Shown: piece by piece, positions 38,122 to 49,043 of the stretch
Layout: every line of letters begins with the position of its first letter
Numbering within the stretch: the first letter of the stretch is position 1
Origin: Agarophyton chilense
Taxonomy: Eukaryota; Rhodophyta; Florideophyceae; Gracilariales; Gracilariaceae
NCBI GenBank assembly: GCA_030374765.1
Contig: JARGXX010000129.1
Span: 558,001-622,000 of the forward strand
Direction: 5' to 3'
Length of the DNA stretch: 64,000 bases
Made by a program: the position numbers and the translations under genes
The notes under the pieces: model-generated
Seen by the model: only the letters and a program-made list of their open reading frames with translations
Database searches by the model: none
Told to the model about the DNA's origin: nothing

Positions 38122-38300
38122 GCGATCTCTAGATTCTGAATGATAAAAATACTGCGACGCTGAGTTCCCCTCGGGGAAAGTGGCGTCAAGGACAAACGAA
38201 CAATTCGAAGGGACGAAAGCAACCCGGCATTTCCGGAGCGATCATTTCTCACTAATCGTGCAGACTTAACTCAGCCTTTGATCTATCAAAATCGAGGATC

Positions 38301-39313
38301 ATGGCTGGTCGTAAAATTCTTGTTGGAGTCAAAAGAGTCGTCGACTATGCGGTCAAGATTCGTGTGAAGCCAGATGGATCGGGAGTTGACACATCGAGTG
38401 TCAAGATGTCAATGAACCCCTTCTGCGAAATCGCCGTGGAGGAAGCTCTTCGTCTTCGGGAAGCAAACAAGGCGGCAGAAGTCATTGCTGTGTCAATTGG
38501 TCCGAAGAAATCAGTGGATACTTTGCGAGTAGCATTGGCGATGGGCGCTGACAAAGCAATTCACGTTTCTGTCTCGGAGAAGCAAGCAGATCTTCAACCC
38601 CTTGCAATCGCGTCAATACTGAAGCATTTAGTCAATGAACAAAACCCCGATATGGTTATTCTCGGGAAACAAAGTATCGACGGCGACAACAACCAAACAG
38701 GTCAGATGCTCGCTGGAATGCTCGGTTGGCCGCAGGTAAGTCTAGTCAAAGCTTTCTATGTTGTTCTCACTGCTGTGGGGTGATGATATCACTTCCATCA
38801 CGACGGTCTTATGATAGTGCCGAACTTAACCCTCGAGCCAAACCCCTGATTCGAAACGGATTCGGATATTCCGATATCTGACCGCAGCATACGCCAGTCT
38901 GAGTGATTGGCGTAGAACCAGACCAAATTTCGATCTAACCCTCCAATATGTACCTTTCCTATCTTCTGCAGGGGACATTTGCAAGCAATGTCGACGTTGA
39001 GAGTGGTTCCCTCTCAGCGATTAATGTTACTCGAGAAGTAGATGGTGGGCTGGAGACGGTAGAGTTGAAACTGCCCGCTGTCGTGACTTGCGACTTGCGC
39101 TTAAACAAGCCAAGATTTACATCGTTGTCAAACACGATGAAAGCCAAAAAGAAGAAGGTAGAAACCATTGATGTCAATTCTTTAGGCATTGAGCTTGAAT
39201 CAAAGGTGCAGACGCTTTCGGTCGTTGAGCCTCCAAAACGTCCTCCGGGGATCATCGTAAAGGATGTAGATGAACTTGTCGAGAAGCTCCACACAGAGGC
39301 CAAAGTAATATAG
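38301..39313 (+). CDS. ETFB: electron transfer flavoprotein beta subunit, two exons
   Basis: Exon 1 is 38301-38735 and exon 2 38972-39313, with a 236-nt intron (gtaagt...tctgcag) in phase 0. Together they encode 258 residues; human ETF-beta has 255. It starts [20 protein letters not shown]. The signature that binds AMP and supports FAD is [20 protein letters not shown], then WPQ-GTFAS across the splice junction, which matches the human sequence almost residue for residue. [19 protein letters not shown] and MKAKKKKVE follow. The protein works in the mitochondrial matrix, passing electrons from acyl-CoA and other dehydrogenases to ETF-quinone oxidoreductase. No separate presequence is needed for the animal protein and none is obvious here. 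Confidence 0.95.
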
Positions 39314-39456
39314 CCTACAGCTCGGGTAAGGTTAGAATGTTTCAACTTGGCCTATGTATTAGATAAGTTAAACGTGGTTTCTATTCCGTTTTTTAAAAAG
39401 ATGTCTTCAGTGAGCTATTCTATGTTTCTCAAGATTTGTAATTTGTGTATTAGTGG

Positions 39457-40530
39457 TTAGATATCTTCGATTTCGATGGTCCACATTTCAGTAACTTGCG
39501 GGTCTTCACCCATGGGCTGCAACTTTAAACCAAAATCTTGTAGGGAAGCCATTTCCTTGTCTTTGGGGTCAAAGAGAGTGCGTTCAATCTTTGCGAGACG
39601 ATACGCATGGCGCATATCTGCGGCCACAGTCTCCATCGTGCGCCATTTCTTGGACAGTCTCCTCCTTTCATTCCTCTCTTGAATACGCATTTGACGGAAA
39701 TGATCGTCAATAGCTTGCTCTTCGTCAATACGTCTTTGCTCTGCTTCACGGCGCTCCCTTTCTTCTCTCTCCTTCCTCTCTTTCGTCATCGTCACGCCAG
39801 CATACACGGCACGTTCGTTAGTGGAACGAAAATCTCGATGCTGCTTGTTTCTGTTGGGATCGAGCTTTATGAGCGAAGAGGAGTTCGAGGCAGCTGCTAA
39901 CAGGGAAGCAAGCCCGAACGACTGACCCTGACGCGAGCGCTTTGCGTTCTGCAGAACAGCCTTCTTTGCAGCAGGATCCTCTGAGCGACGTTTTCTGCTC
40001 GGCCGCTTTCTTTCTGAGGCAGCCGCAGCGCGTCGTTTTTCTTCTTCCCGCAACACTTTCTCTCGCGTGTGTTCTGGCAAAATGGAGGCTGCTTCGGTCA
40101 AAGAGTCCTTCTGTTCCGAAGGAGGGGATTCATCTTTTCTCTTCGGAGGCGAAACCGGTCGCGCTTGCCGGGATGGTGGTTCACGCGAATATCCGACGCT
40201 CCTGTAACCTGACTCAGATGAACGCGAGTCCCTTTGTCGAGGCTCATGTATCCGAGGCCTGTGTGGGCGAGACTCGTACGGACGGGTTCCGTGTCTATAG
40301 TGCGGAACAGTGCCGTTTAACTTTGGCCGTGAAGCAAATGAGGACTTGCCGAGCGGGGGTAGCGAGAGAGGTCGAAGAGCGGATTGTTGCGTTTGAGGAG
40401 TTGGTTGAGGACGAAAATGCGTGCTTGACGTCGTTGATTGGTGAAGAAATCGTGCGCTTATTGCATTTTCCAAAGGAGGGCTGTCTTCTTCTGAAAACAC
40501 GTCGTCAGGGTCTACTTGATAGTCTGCCAT
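39457..40530 (-). CDS. charged coiled-coil protein, probably nuclear, unknown
   Basis: 357 residues, MADYQVDPDDVFSEEDSPPL at the start. The first 200 residues are disordered, rich in Arg, Ser and Pro, with basic nuclear-signal-like stretches (KRPSRKRRSEDPAAKK). From about residue 225 there is a more ordered part: DPNRNKQHRDFRSTNERAV, then a long charged helix of E-R-R-E-A-E-Q-R-R type, a further basic stretch ERNERRRLSKKWR, and a closing segment MGEDPQVTEMWTIEIEDI. The style is that of splicing or chromatin-associated factors, but I cannot name the family. Its 3' end is 143 bp from the convergent ETF-beta gene. Confidence 0.6.
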   Translation of the reverse strand: MADYQVDPDDVFSEEDSPPLENAISARFLHQSTTSSTHFRPQPTPQTQQSALRPLSLPPLGKSSFASRPKLNGTVPHYRHGTRPYESRPHRPRIHEPRQRDSRSSESGYRSVGYSREPPSRQARPVSPPKRKDESPPSEQKDSLTEAASILPEHTREKVLREEEKRRAAAASERKRPSRKRRSEDPAAKKAVLQNAKRSRQGQSFGLASLLAAASNSSSLIKLDPNRNKQHRDFRSTNERAVYAGVTMTKERKEREERERREAEQRRIDEEQAIDDHFRQMRIQERNERRRLSKKWRTMETVAADMRHAYRLAKIERTLFDPKDKEMASLQDFGLKLQPMGEDPQVTEMWTIEIEDI

Positions 40531-42384
40531 GGCGTTGAAAACAGTATGGAGTACGAGTAGTTGTTAGACCAGGTATTGTTGGTGGTGACGAGCACGGAGT
40601 ACTTGTGGGGTTGTCGCTGATATTAAAGTTCTGCGGGAACGCCGCGATGAGACACAGGCCGAATCGGAGATCTACGCGAGCACTGATGAGCGAGAACGTA
40701 GCACGCAAAGAAGGCACGCAGCCGGACGAATAGCAGTTTGCGGATTGCTATCTTGTCTTGGGCGACACACAAGACACGAGCAAAAAAGGACGAATGTGAA
40801 AGATTTGGCTTCTGCGCTACACGTACAGAATACACGTATTTACGCGCACCCCACAGCACCTCCAAGACTTCTCGTTCTTTTGACACCATTCCGAAGGGTA
40901 GATACAATATGTGCTTTTCTCGCTCAAATCATGCTGACTGTGCAATCGTTCATCCCGAAGAGAACGTCTCCTCGAGGCGTTCTCTAGCTACTAGTTGCTG
41001 ATTATTCGCCTTCATCGCCTCTTGCTTCACGTTTCGTAACTGCTCGTTCCAATAAGCCACATGGGTATTTTTGATCCTACACACTGTCAGTCCATTCTGG
41101 ATGGACTGAATGTCAGGTACCTTTTCGATTATCGTAGGCACAGTGCACCAAACTGTCTCGCCAATCTCAGATGTAGAGCTGGGGAAGTGAAACTTTTAAG
41201 TAACACTTAGCTTGGCGCAAGAGATTCTCCGGGCAGTTCCTTTATAGCGATTCGAATTACGATATCCCTAGAAATTTTCGCAACAAGGCTTCCTGAACGC
41301 ATTTCGCCCTCTTAAATTCTTTGATGGTTTAATCGAAAGTGTTGGCAACAAAGGAAGATAAAACTAAGACTACCTTTGGTAAACTTATTTGCTCACCTTT
41401 CATCGTGAACGAGAAAAATTATGTTTGTCAACCGTGGAAGGGGGAGTGGGGGATGCTGTGCCTATTGAAGAGCACAGATTTCTTGGTTCTTCGCGGGGAC
41501 ACGCGAAGAGGACCGAAGAGGACCAAACCCTCGTGCACTGACACAGGACACTAGTGTCATCAGTTTCCTGATGCATACGACAAATCCTACGATAAGGAGA
41601 GGCATGATTTAGCGTCCTCCAATCGTCACAGTATGAAAAGAATGCTGGTTAGACCTAGACGGGGCTCGATAACCGTCTCTCGCAGGTCATCGGTAAGCGG
41701 CGTTCGATAACAAAAATCCACGCGGCAACACCCACCAGTTTTTCATACTTCTGCCGGCTATCTACACGAACTCAAGCCTAGAATTTGGCCCTGCAGAGGC
41801 GGCCGCCCTTGTAGCCATGCATTTGATACATGCAGCCGCCGAGCAATATATTCGGTGACTTAAAAAGTCCCATGGATACTCTACCATCTATCTACCCTCT
41901 AGAGTAGGAATGCATGGGATGATCTGAAAGTCCAGATTGGGGTTCATGTCGATCTTTTGGAACTGCATTCCAGAATGCTTGAAATAAAAACAAAGATGGT
42001 CGAACAGAACTTGGTTTTTCGGTCAAATAGAAGTATGTAGGGTACATCATTGTCAACAGAAATGCTATTGCCTTCCTCTGGTAGCTTCATTGTCAGTTAG
42101 CAGCTATTCTACTGTCCATTAAGGGTTTATGTTCATGACCTAATGTAGTCAGTGTTCTCGAGGCCTTTCAGACTAGAACTGTCAGTTGTCAGCTGCACAA
42201 ATACATCAGTCTTCCCGATATCGATCGGCTACAGCTTCAGGTGAATGATATTTGCCTCACATAACCACGCTGGAAAAGTGGATGGTGCCGCGCGTAGGGC
42301 ATCTATAATACTTTCAGCCTTTTGGTGTTGCCGTTGAGGTCAGGGTCTTGACATACTCCTGGCTGCAAGACGGAACCAAAGACC
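40531..42384. other. gene-poor region, 1.9 kb
   Basis: No supported gene, repeat or RNA. Only short frames with non-ATG starts. Confidence 0.4.
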
Positions 42385-43738
42385 ATGGTTACGACTGGCG
42401 ATCAAGCGGTAGGTTGCTCAACTACTTTTACTGAACAGAGACATCTACGGAATCAAAACTGACGCATTTAGCTTTCAGATTATTTCCTTTTTCACAGAGC
42501 AACAGGAGCGGGAACGTAGAAGAAACAGCGATCATGGTGAGGTGCCAGAAATCTTCAAAACAAACGAGTTTCAAGTTAGCATATCTGGTTTTACCCTTGC
42601 ACTGCCAAATCCATGGCGTTGTATCAAGCTTCACGCTGAGCTTTCGATCCAGGCACCCGGAACAACAGAATTTGTTCATCGACTCACCACTGAAACCATT
42701 GAGGGTCAGTGCAGTCCAATATTCACGAGGAGAGCCACTTTCGCTCCCTTTCAAATGCGCAATTCTCAGCACGAAGCAAAGCAAACGCTTGTAAAGGTGG
42801 ATATATACCTTTGCGGGGAGCTTATCTTTTCAACCAAGTTTGAGCTGGCCAGGCTGCTTTGGGATGGCCAGGTTGAGAAGAAAGTGGAGCCGGTTATTCC
42901 TATCATGTTGGTCGTCAAGAACAGGAAAGCAGTTCAGGGGAGAATAGCAATGGATGTTGTTCGGAGAAGACCGATTGGCACTCCTCCTGACAATCACGAG
43001 ATTGTTTTAAACTTCGAGTTTGGTGCCAAAATTTGGGCTACGATATCAGAGCAGAGCGTGTATTTCACATTGTGCGGGGTTGGATTTCGCGGGCGATGGA
43101 ATCGCGTGTTCGCCTCGAAAAACATTAAGAAGCAGCCTTTTAAGAGAAAGATTGCCACTATCTTTCCTAGGGTTTATCTTTCGCGAGGTGATCTCATTAA
43201 CGACAATCCCAGTAATCCGGTTCGCGTCGAGCTGTATGGATATCGAAGAGGGTATCCGAAGCTCTTGGGATATTGTCATGTGACGCTCGCAGAGCTGAAC
43301 AAACCTAGGATCATAGCATGGAACAATGGACCTTCCTCGACGATGTCTGCGATTATGAGAATCACCTCTTCACCTGTGTCCCAAACTCAATCCGAGTTGA
43401 ACTTACATCTCATCTCCAAATCCGCACCTGAAACAGGGATCCATCCGAGCTCAGAAGATGAGAATTTCTCACAACTTAGCCTAACCCAAGAGACATTCTG
43501 TGCATTGGGAGAGTCTCCAATAAGTATACGGAATGCGAAATTTGACATTCCTTCTCGAAAGACTGAGCTGCAAGCGAGGAAGGAAAAAACGGCTGTTTCA
43601 CCAAAACACTTTTCGGTACACTTCCCGGCAACACACCGTTCTGCGCTGGACGATGCAGCCAAAGAAAGTGCCGATGATTACGTTTATCCTCGCGAGAATA
43701 AACGTAGATTTGGGAAGCGACTGAAGACACCGTATTGA
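42385..43738 (+). CDS. C2-domain-like protein with a probable tiny first exon
   Basis: The long frame (42500-43738) has no usable ATG at its front: the first in-frame start-like codon is GTG at 42542, and the nearest ATG at 42534 is out of frame. A plausible repair is a 24-nt first exon at 42385-42408 (atggttacgactgg...), donor gtaggt, and an acceptor at 42499 (or 42505), in phase, giving about 420 residues. The body has beta-rich segments: VSISGFTLALPNPWRCIKLH, VDIYLCGELIFSTKFELA and, in a second repeat, VRVELYGYRRGYPKLLGYCH, which resembles the C2 domains of copines. The C-terminal 130 residues are Ser-rich and basic (PRENKRRFGKRLKTPY). C2 domains bind membranes or proteins; calcium-binding aspartates are not evident. 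Family assignment is tentative. Confidence 0.5.
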
Positions 43739-43765
43739 TAGCATCAATGCGTATCTCTTTCTTAC

Positions 43766-44461
43766 TTACACAAGGCTCATATTTTCACTCTGATGTGTAA
43801 GCGTTTTCTGGAGGAGGATGAAACTTGCGGGCATTAGCAAAATTTCGCCCTTGGCTTTGAAAAATGGAGCACTATCGATAGGATGGCCTGTTTTTCTATA
43901 TCCACATCTTTCATACCACGCTATGATATCTTCACGGACTCCAAGAACGTCTAATGACTGTAAGAAAGTATCCGATGGTTAGATTCTCTTAAGGTTCTTT
44001 GTCAACTAGCATCAGTTCATGTTCTCCCGAATTAAACTTACCACTCTGTCAACACCTGAAAGTCTGCAATGGTCTTCCGCAAATTTCATTAACCTTTTTC
44101 CAAGCCCGCGACTCTGAAAACGACCTGCGACAGCAAGTAAACCAATGTAACCTGTTGGCTCTGGCAACGGTCCTACTACAGTTTCTTTCACAATTCCGGT
44201 TTTCACACAACCGGCTATTGTTCTGGAACTGGATTCTTCCATGACAAAGATATCGAAGTTTTTGGCTTCTTCTCGTAGACTTTCAGGAGTAATGCGTAAA
44301 CCATCCAGAATGTGAGCTTCATGAGTCCAATTGTCCATTGATCTGTAGCATCGGTTTATCAACGACACTATTGTTGCGAGCTCCTTATCATTCTCATCCT
44401 TTAGCCGTCTAATGGTGTGTGATTCTGGGGTCCTGCTGTTTGTTTGAGCACCGGGACTCAT
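43766..44461 (-). CDS. GNAT-family N-acetyltransferase, two exons
   Basis: On the minus strand exon 1 is 44042-44461 and exon 2 43766-43957; the 84-nt intron starts gtaagt and ends ttcttacag, phase 0. The spliced product has 203 residues. Exon 1 carries TIRRLKDENDKELATIVSLI, GCVKTGIVKETVVG, and the acetyl-CoA loop GYIGLLAVAGRFQSRGLGKR (motif Q/R-x-x-G-x-G/A). Exon 2 begins SLDVLGVREDIIAWYERCGY, the typical end of the GNAT fold with the Tyr that often acts as general acid, followed by RKTGHPID. Reading only the unspliced frame gives a false end at nine residues past the splice site. The substrate is unknown; small-molecule or protein amines are both possible. Confidence 0.85.
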
Positions 44462-45250
44462 GATGAACTAAACCCACCAAAGCCCTGTGTTTTCACACAA
44501 AACAGAAAGAAAGGAAGCAGAGCAATATTGATGCCACTCAGCTTTGTAGATAATTCTTTGAAACAATTGAACCAACTGGTGTAACTACCGTACAATATCC
44601 TGGGGCACGAACGATGCTCGACCAAGATATGGTAATTGGAGGCAGAACAATATACAGATATATCTTCTTTCGGCAATTGCGAGAAGGGAGCGATGACATC
44701 GGTATTCTATGCGGTCTCCGTGGGAATGGCGCTCTTCCGCTGTGGTACTGTGGTCGTTGAGAATCTATCATGCGCTCCGCGCAGTGTTATTTTCAACACT
44801 TTAATATGCCTGCTCGCTTTATGCGTTGATCACGGGTCTATGCAACAGACTGGCTATTGAAACGTGTACAAAGGGATAACTTTCATTTCATCCTCGCAGC
44901 GCAGAAATATTGGATCCTCGATCGATTCGAGAATCTCGGGGCCTCTGTACGATTTGTACAACCCATTTCTCTAAGAAATGAGACTTTTCTACGAAGGTAG
45001 CTGGCGACGACGCAAGTTTAAAACAATCACACGTTGTCCGGGATCTATTTGCCTCTTGCGTTTCTTTTTTGGAGAGATATCACCGTAAACAACAGTCAGA
45101 CAAAGAAGCTCTTTCAAAGTGTAGAGAAAAGGGGGGTTCACAATATCATCGGGCCGCAATTCTGCTTTGGTTTGAATCTTCGCGAAAACCCTCAGCGGAG
45201 TCTCGTTGTAAGAGTATTGACATTTTGCCTTAAGGGACTGTGATCGAAAT
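44462..45250. promoter_or_regulatory. divergent promoter region of the GNAT and PUM3 genes
   Basis: 789 bp between divergent genes, without a supported gene. No clear core promoter elements were recognised. Confidence 0.35.
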
Positions 45251-47149
45251 ATGGTTGCAGACAACCCTGCTTCGAATGATGGAGAAGTGGAAAACACGAA
45301 AATAGGAAAGGAGAACCTTACAAACAAAAAAAAGAAACGTGAGGCTCCAGAATTGAAGGATGATACTAGCAAAAAGCATCGCAAGATCTCAAACTCGCCG
45401 AGCCAGGCTGAAAAGCCGCAACGAGCCACTCGACGTGATGAACGTAGAGAGTTGATGAACCAAGCTAAATCAAAATGGGAGCAGTTGCGTCCTCGGTCTA
45501 CAAGCAAGGAAAAGACCATACGATTGATACAAGAACTCCTTGAAATGCTTCGAGGCCGGATTGTGGAGTTTGTATTTCGGCACGATGGTTCACGGATTGT
45601 TCAATGGATGCTTGGGGAGGGAAATGAGAAGCAGAAGGATTCTGTCATGAAAGAACTTATGTCAAGCGCAGATCAACATCCTTCTTTCGGGTCTGGTCCT
45701 TTCTTTACTAAATTGGCGTGCGATCGTTTTGGAAGTCATCTTGCTTTCAAAATGTTACGGAAAGCGGGTAAGGAGCAGCGGCAGTTGATTTTCAACAAGT
45801 ATTTGCGTGGCAACACCTCAGAGTTGATGCGAAGTAGACATGGTGCAGATGTCCTAGATTTCGCATACCAGACTACGCTTAACGCTAGGGCCAAGGCGGA
45901 ACTATGTGTCGAAATGTTGTATGGAAAGGATCGCAAACTGTTCGATACGGTGCGGGGCAAACTTTTTGATCAGAACCTCAACGAGGGCGGCAAAAACGGT
46001 TCTAGAAATGTTTTCGCTCACTCTCTGGAACTACTCGACGAATCCTTCAGAGACGTCGTCGTCGATTCTGCTGGTGCTGTGATCAACCAACTTGTAGATA
46101 GGGAGAACATACTTCGTTTCGAAATAGTTCACGCGGCGATGAAAGACTACCTTGACGTGCTAGTGACAAGCTATTCGAAGGAGCGTTCTCAGGAACTGGC
46201 CGCACTATTAGGACCGGCAGTTGTTCACATCACGCATACAAAACCTGGCGTGCAAGTTGCAGCGCAGTGCGTCAAGCTTCTCGATGCTAAGCACAGAAAG
46301 AAGCTAGTGAGGGGCCTCAAAACACACATCCGTAAATTAGTTGAAGATGAGTTTGGACATCGGCTCATAATTTCGCTTTTCGAGTGGGTGGATGACACTC
46401 GATTAGTTGGAAATATGGTGAGGACAGAGATGTTTTCCAGGTCGCAGTTAGATGCCGATCTGAATGACGTTGCAGAAGTCCAGAAGAACAAGTCAAGAGG
46501 GGGAAAGAGCAGGGCTGAGAAGAAGGGTAAAGAGAAGAAAGAAAAAGCAGCTGTACACATTCCGAAGGAAGCTGAAGCCAATGTTGATATAGAATATCTC
46601 AGGACGGCATGCACACATCGATACGCGCATATGCCTTTGCTAAATCTACTCGTCGGTAGAGAAAGCCGATACTTTAATCCAGATATGTACGGGTTCGTGT
46701 GGGAGAGTGTAGATGTGGAAAAGTTTGGCGTGATGTCCAAGAAGGATACAGACGTTCGACGCAAAGAGCTGCTGGCTACATTTGAAGATGGAATCCGTGA
46801 AGTGATGAAGCGCGAAATGAGGACATTGTTGATGAATCACTGGTCAGCCGCGGTGGTTGTTGGGGCGTTATTGTCAGAAAGAACATCGGAAAGTGTAGTG
46901 AATGGCATACTAAGTTGTCTTGGGAGCGAAGATGGAATAAGGGAACTTACGGAGAACGTTTGTGCTCGAAAGACGTTGGCTACCATTTTTAAAATCGGTG
47001 GTATGAAAACATCTTGTGCCGTGCTTGACGGCTGCAAGACGGAAATGTTGCGTACGTTGCTTAATTCCAAGGGATGTGAACCGATTGGAGAGCAGCTGGC
47101 AAGAAATAGTGGTAGGACGGAAATACGGAATCTGCTTCAGTTTGAATAA
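45251..47149 (+). CDS. PUM3: Pumilio-family RNA-binding protein PUM3/Puf6
   Basis: 632 residues; human PUM3 has 648. The first 75 residues are Lys/Arg-rich (KKKKREAPELKDDTSKKHRK), a nucleolar targeting type. Puf repeats follow from about residue 95: GRIVEFVFRHDGSRIVQWML, ACDRFGSHLAFKMLRKAG, SRHGADVLDFAYQTT and later EDEFGHRLIISLFEWVDDTR. A CPL domain occupies the last 200 residues with THRYAHMPLLNLLVGRESRY. The basic insertion KSRAEKKGKEKKEKA near residue 420 separates them. In yeast Puf6 binds double-stranded RNA and works in 60S ribosome assembly and ASH1 mRNA repression. Intronless and intact. Confidence 0.94.
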   Translation: MVADNPASNDGEVENTKIGKENLTNKKKKREAPELKDDTSKKHRKISNSPSQAEKPQRATRRDERRELMNQAKSKWEQLRPRSTSKEKTIRLIQELLEMLRGRIVEFVFRHDGSRIVQWMLGEGNEKQKDSVMKELMSSADQHPSFGSGPFFTKLACDRFGSHLAFKMLRKAGKEQRQLIFNKYLRGNTSELMRSRHGADVLDFAYQTTLNARAKAELCVEMLYGKDRKLFDTVRGKLFDQNLNEGGKNGSRNVFAHSLELLDESFRDVVVDSAGAVINQLVDRENILRFEIVHAAMKDYLDVLVTSYSKERSQELAALLGPAVVHITHTKPGVQVAAQCVKLLDAKHRKKLVRGLKTHIRKLVEDEFGHRLIISLFEWVDDTRLVGNMVRTEMFSRSQLDADLNDVAEVQKNKSRGGKSRAEKKGKEKKEKAAVHIPKEAEANVDIEYLRTACTHRYAHMPLLNLLVGRESRYFNPDMYGFVWESVDVEKFGVMSKKDTDVRRKELLATFEDGIREVMKREMRTLLMNHWSAAVVVGALLSERTSESVVNGILSCLGSEDGIRELTENVCARKTLATIFKIGGMKTSCAVLDGCKTEMLRTLLNSKGCEPIGEQLARNSGRTEIRNLLQFE

Positions 47150-47589
47150 CATCGACACGCGTCATCAATCTGCGTCAGCCTTCTTCCGAGTAAAGATAAT
47201 GTCTGTGTGAAGTCTACTTCCGTGGAAATGGCGTTCCACTTCACTGTTAGGGGTTCGCACCGCATGCTTTTATCCCAGGTTTCTTCATTGCAGTGGAAAT
47301 ATGAGAACTCGAATGCCATTGTGCTACTACCGCAGCTTAAACGAAGGAATAATTCAGAGCAGCAACGTCGACCAGCTCGGTTGTGTGTTGGGCTAGAAGG
47401 TAACATCGCGGGAGTACAAGAATTGAGTTCTCTAAAGCCTTATAAAGCGGGCTGTTAGATATGAGTGGTGTTTTGTTTCCCTGCCTCGCCAATTTCCGGT
47501 CACATGTCAACTTCGCTTTGCGCCTCGACTGATTGCTGCCAAACCATGTCTGCGCCGCTCGTCCCGTGTCAACCTACGCCTTCTGAAAA
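47150..47589. other. region between PUM3 and the transporter-like gene
   Basis: 440 bp. It may hold the promoter or first exon of the next gene, but I cannot support a specific coding segment. Confidence 0.3.
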
Positions 47590-49043
47590 TCGTCAAGAAT
47601 GCTGCCATATCCATGCTGTTCATGTGTTTTTCAGGTGCCTTGTATGACCTTGGTATGTATAACCCCGCTGTAGATAGGGCGCTCAGATCTTCCAGAGCGG
47701 GGCCTGCCATTTGGTCGTCTTCCATGGCTACATGAGCATTACTGGTACTGTCACCATGTCGCTCGGTGATGTTATAATGAGCTCTCATCGAGTTGTGCAG
47801 TATTCTTCCTCACAGACGCAAATGCTTCGTACTCCTTGTCTTTTCGCTTTGGTTTCGTACTTGCTGCTTTGTGTCGGTGCTTTTGCGATCAAGAAGGAAT
47901 CAATATTTCTTATTCGTCTTTCGTTTGCCAGTCTTGGAAACTGATTCGGAATCTGCAAGTCTTTTCTTCCCCGATGAAGTTGCGTTCTTTCATTCTTACA
48001 TATCTGTCGTTCCCACATCTTGTATGTCCGTCCCAGTTTTCGTACTCTCTGTTGGACTTTATGCTGCCTTGCTTCCAGACCATGCGGGCATGGCAGACGG
48101 TTTCTGTCAAAGTCAGATGTACTTCGGACTCGGGTCCATTCTCTTCACCGCTGTATTTCCCCGACTGCAAAACTCCATGCAAATTGAGGTTGCCGTTTTC
48201 GTCACCAGTATCCTTCTTTCACTGCCTTGTCTCGCAACTGGTATGGTCGTAGAATGGCCACAACCGAGCTAGTATATCCCGTCCATGGTATCACAAATTG
48301 TCTCGGAATGTACTTATCTTCACAATGTTGCAGATGGACTACCGATTTCATGGAAGAAATTGTTAATACTCCGAATGTTCTAGTTGTACGTTATGGGTAT
48401 TTCAGGAGCACAGGCTAGATGTGTGTTCATCCCTTTCTTTTTTGGTGTGGGACATTCGCTCAATACTAGCATGTCTGTTGCGACACGCTGCCTCCAGGCC
48501 ATAAATTTGCTCGCGGCGATCTGTAGTCCCAATGTTGGCATCGTCAGTAACGCGATCAGACTCCCGTCTGGTCCACTATCTTTTGGTACGAAGAACTTGA
48601 CGTTGTGTTTGTTGGCTCTACAGCTACTTCTGTTCATCTTAGTTATTCAAATTTCTAAGATGGTTTGGTTTGCTGTGTTTGTTCTTTGTAGTGGGCTTTT
48701 GGTTGTTTTATTTGCTACTGGCGCTTGCATATCCGCTTTGCTTGTACGAGAATTATTCGGCAAGAACAACAGTGCTTTGATATATGGTGTGGGAGGGAGC
48801 CTGGCTTTGGGATTTGGATGTTTGGTCGCAGTGTTTGCAGTTGAACGACTAGCGTCTCATGCCGTTTCCGAGCCGAAGGCGAATCTTGCCCACTACTATT
48901 TTGCGATTGGGTGGACTATTTTGGGGCTTGTTGCCGCTGTGCATCTCCACAAGAGTCCTGAAGCATTCCCATTGAAAGGCATAGCGATGGTGAATGACTG
49001 CGGTTCCACAAAGCGTGCGTCTGGGTTTAAAAGTGGTATTTGA
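47590..49043 (+). CDS. multi-exon polytopic membrane protein, transporter-like (exon structure unresolved)
   Basis: Several hydrophobic segments in different frames follow one another on the plus strand and are bordered by splice-like sequences. The clearest exon runs from 48416 (after ttatgggtatttcag) to the stop at 49043. It encodes four or five membrane helices (LCLLALQLLLFILVIQ, AVFVLCSGLLVVLFATGACI, GVGGSLALGFGCLVAVFAV, FAIGWTILGLVAAVHL). Upstream fragments include SMLFMCFSGALYDLG near 47620 and CLFALVSYLLLCVGAF near 47840. The G-x-L-Y-D-x-G piece resembles the loop between helices 2 and 3 of major facilitator transporters. I could not join the earlier exons in a consistent phase, so the start and inner boundaries are approximate. 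Function beyond a likely transporter is not known. Confidence 0.4.

Larger units (their letters stand above)
36651..38300. other. gene-poor region, 1.6 kb, with TC microsatellite and a hairpin
   Basis: No supported gene. There is a (TC)11 run at 37121-37142 and a perfect 10-bp inverted repeat at 38099-38121 about 180 bp before the ETF-beta gene. A 137-codon minus-strand frame at 37167-37580 has no recognisable domain. Confidence 0.4.

Noticed and set aside
42534-42794. ATG-started frame inside the C2-like gene
   Set aside because: Out of frame with the long conserved-looking frame and without domain content.
44989-45519. Minus-strand 176-codon frame
   Set aside because: Opposite the basic N-terminus of PUM3; Phe/Leu-rich shadow of Lys/Glu codons.
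47507-47788. Minus-strand 93-codon frame with charged, protein-like sequence
   Set aside because: Lies opposite hydrophobic segments of the transporter-like gene; one of the two must be false and the hydrophobic strand fits a larger gene.
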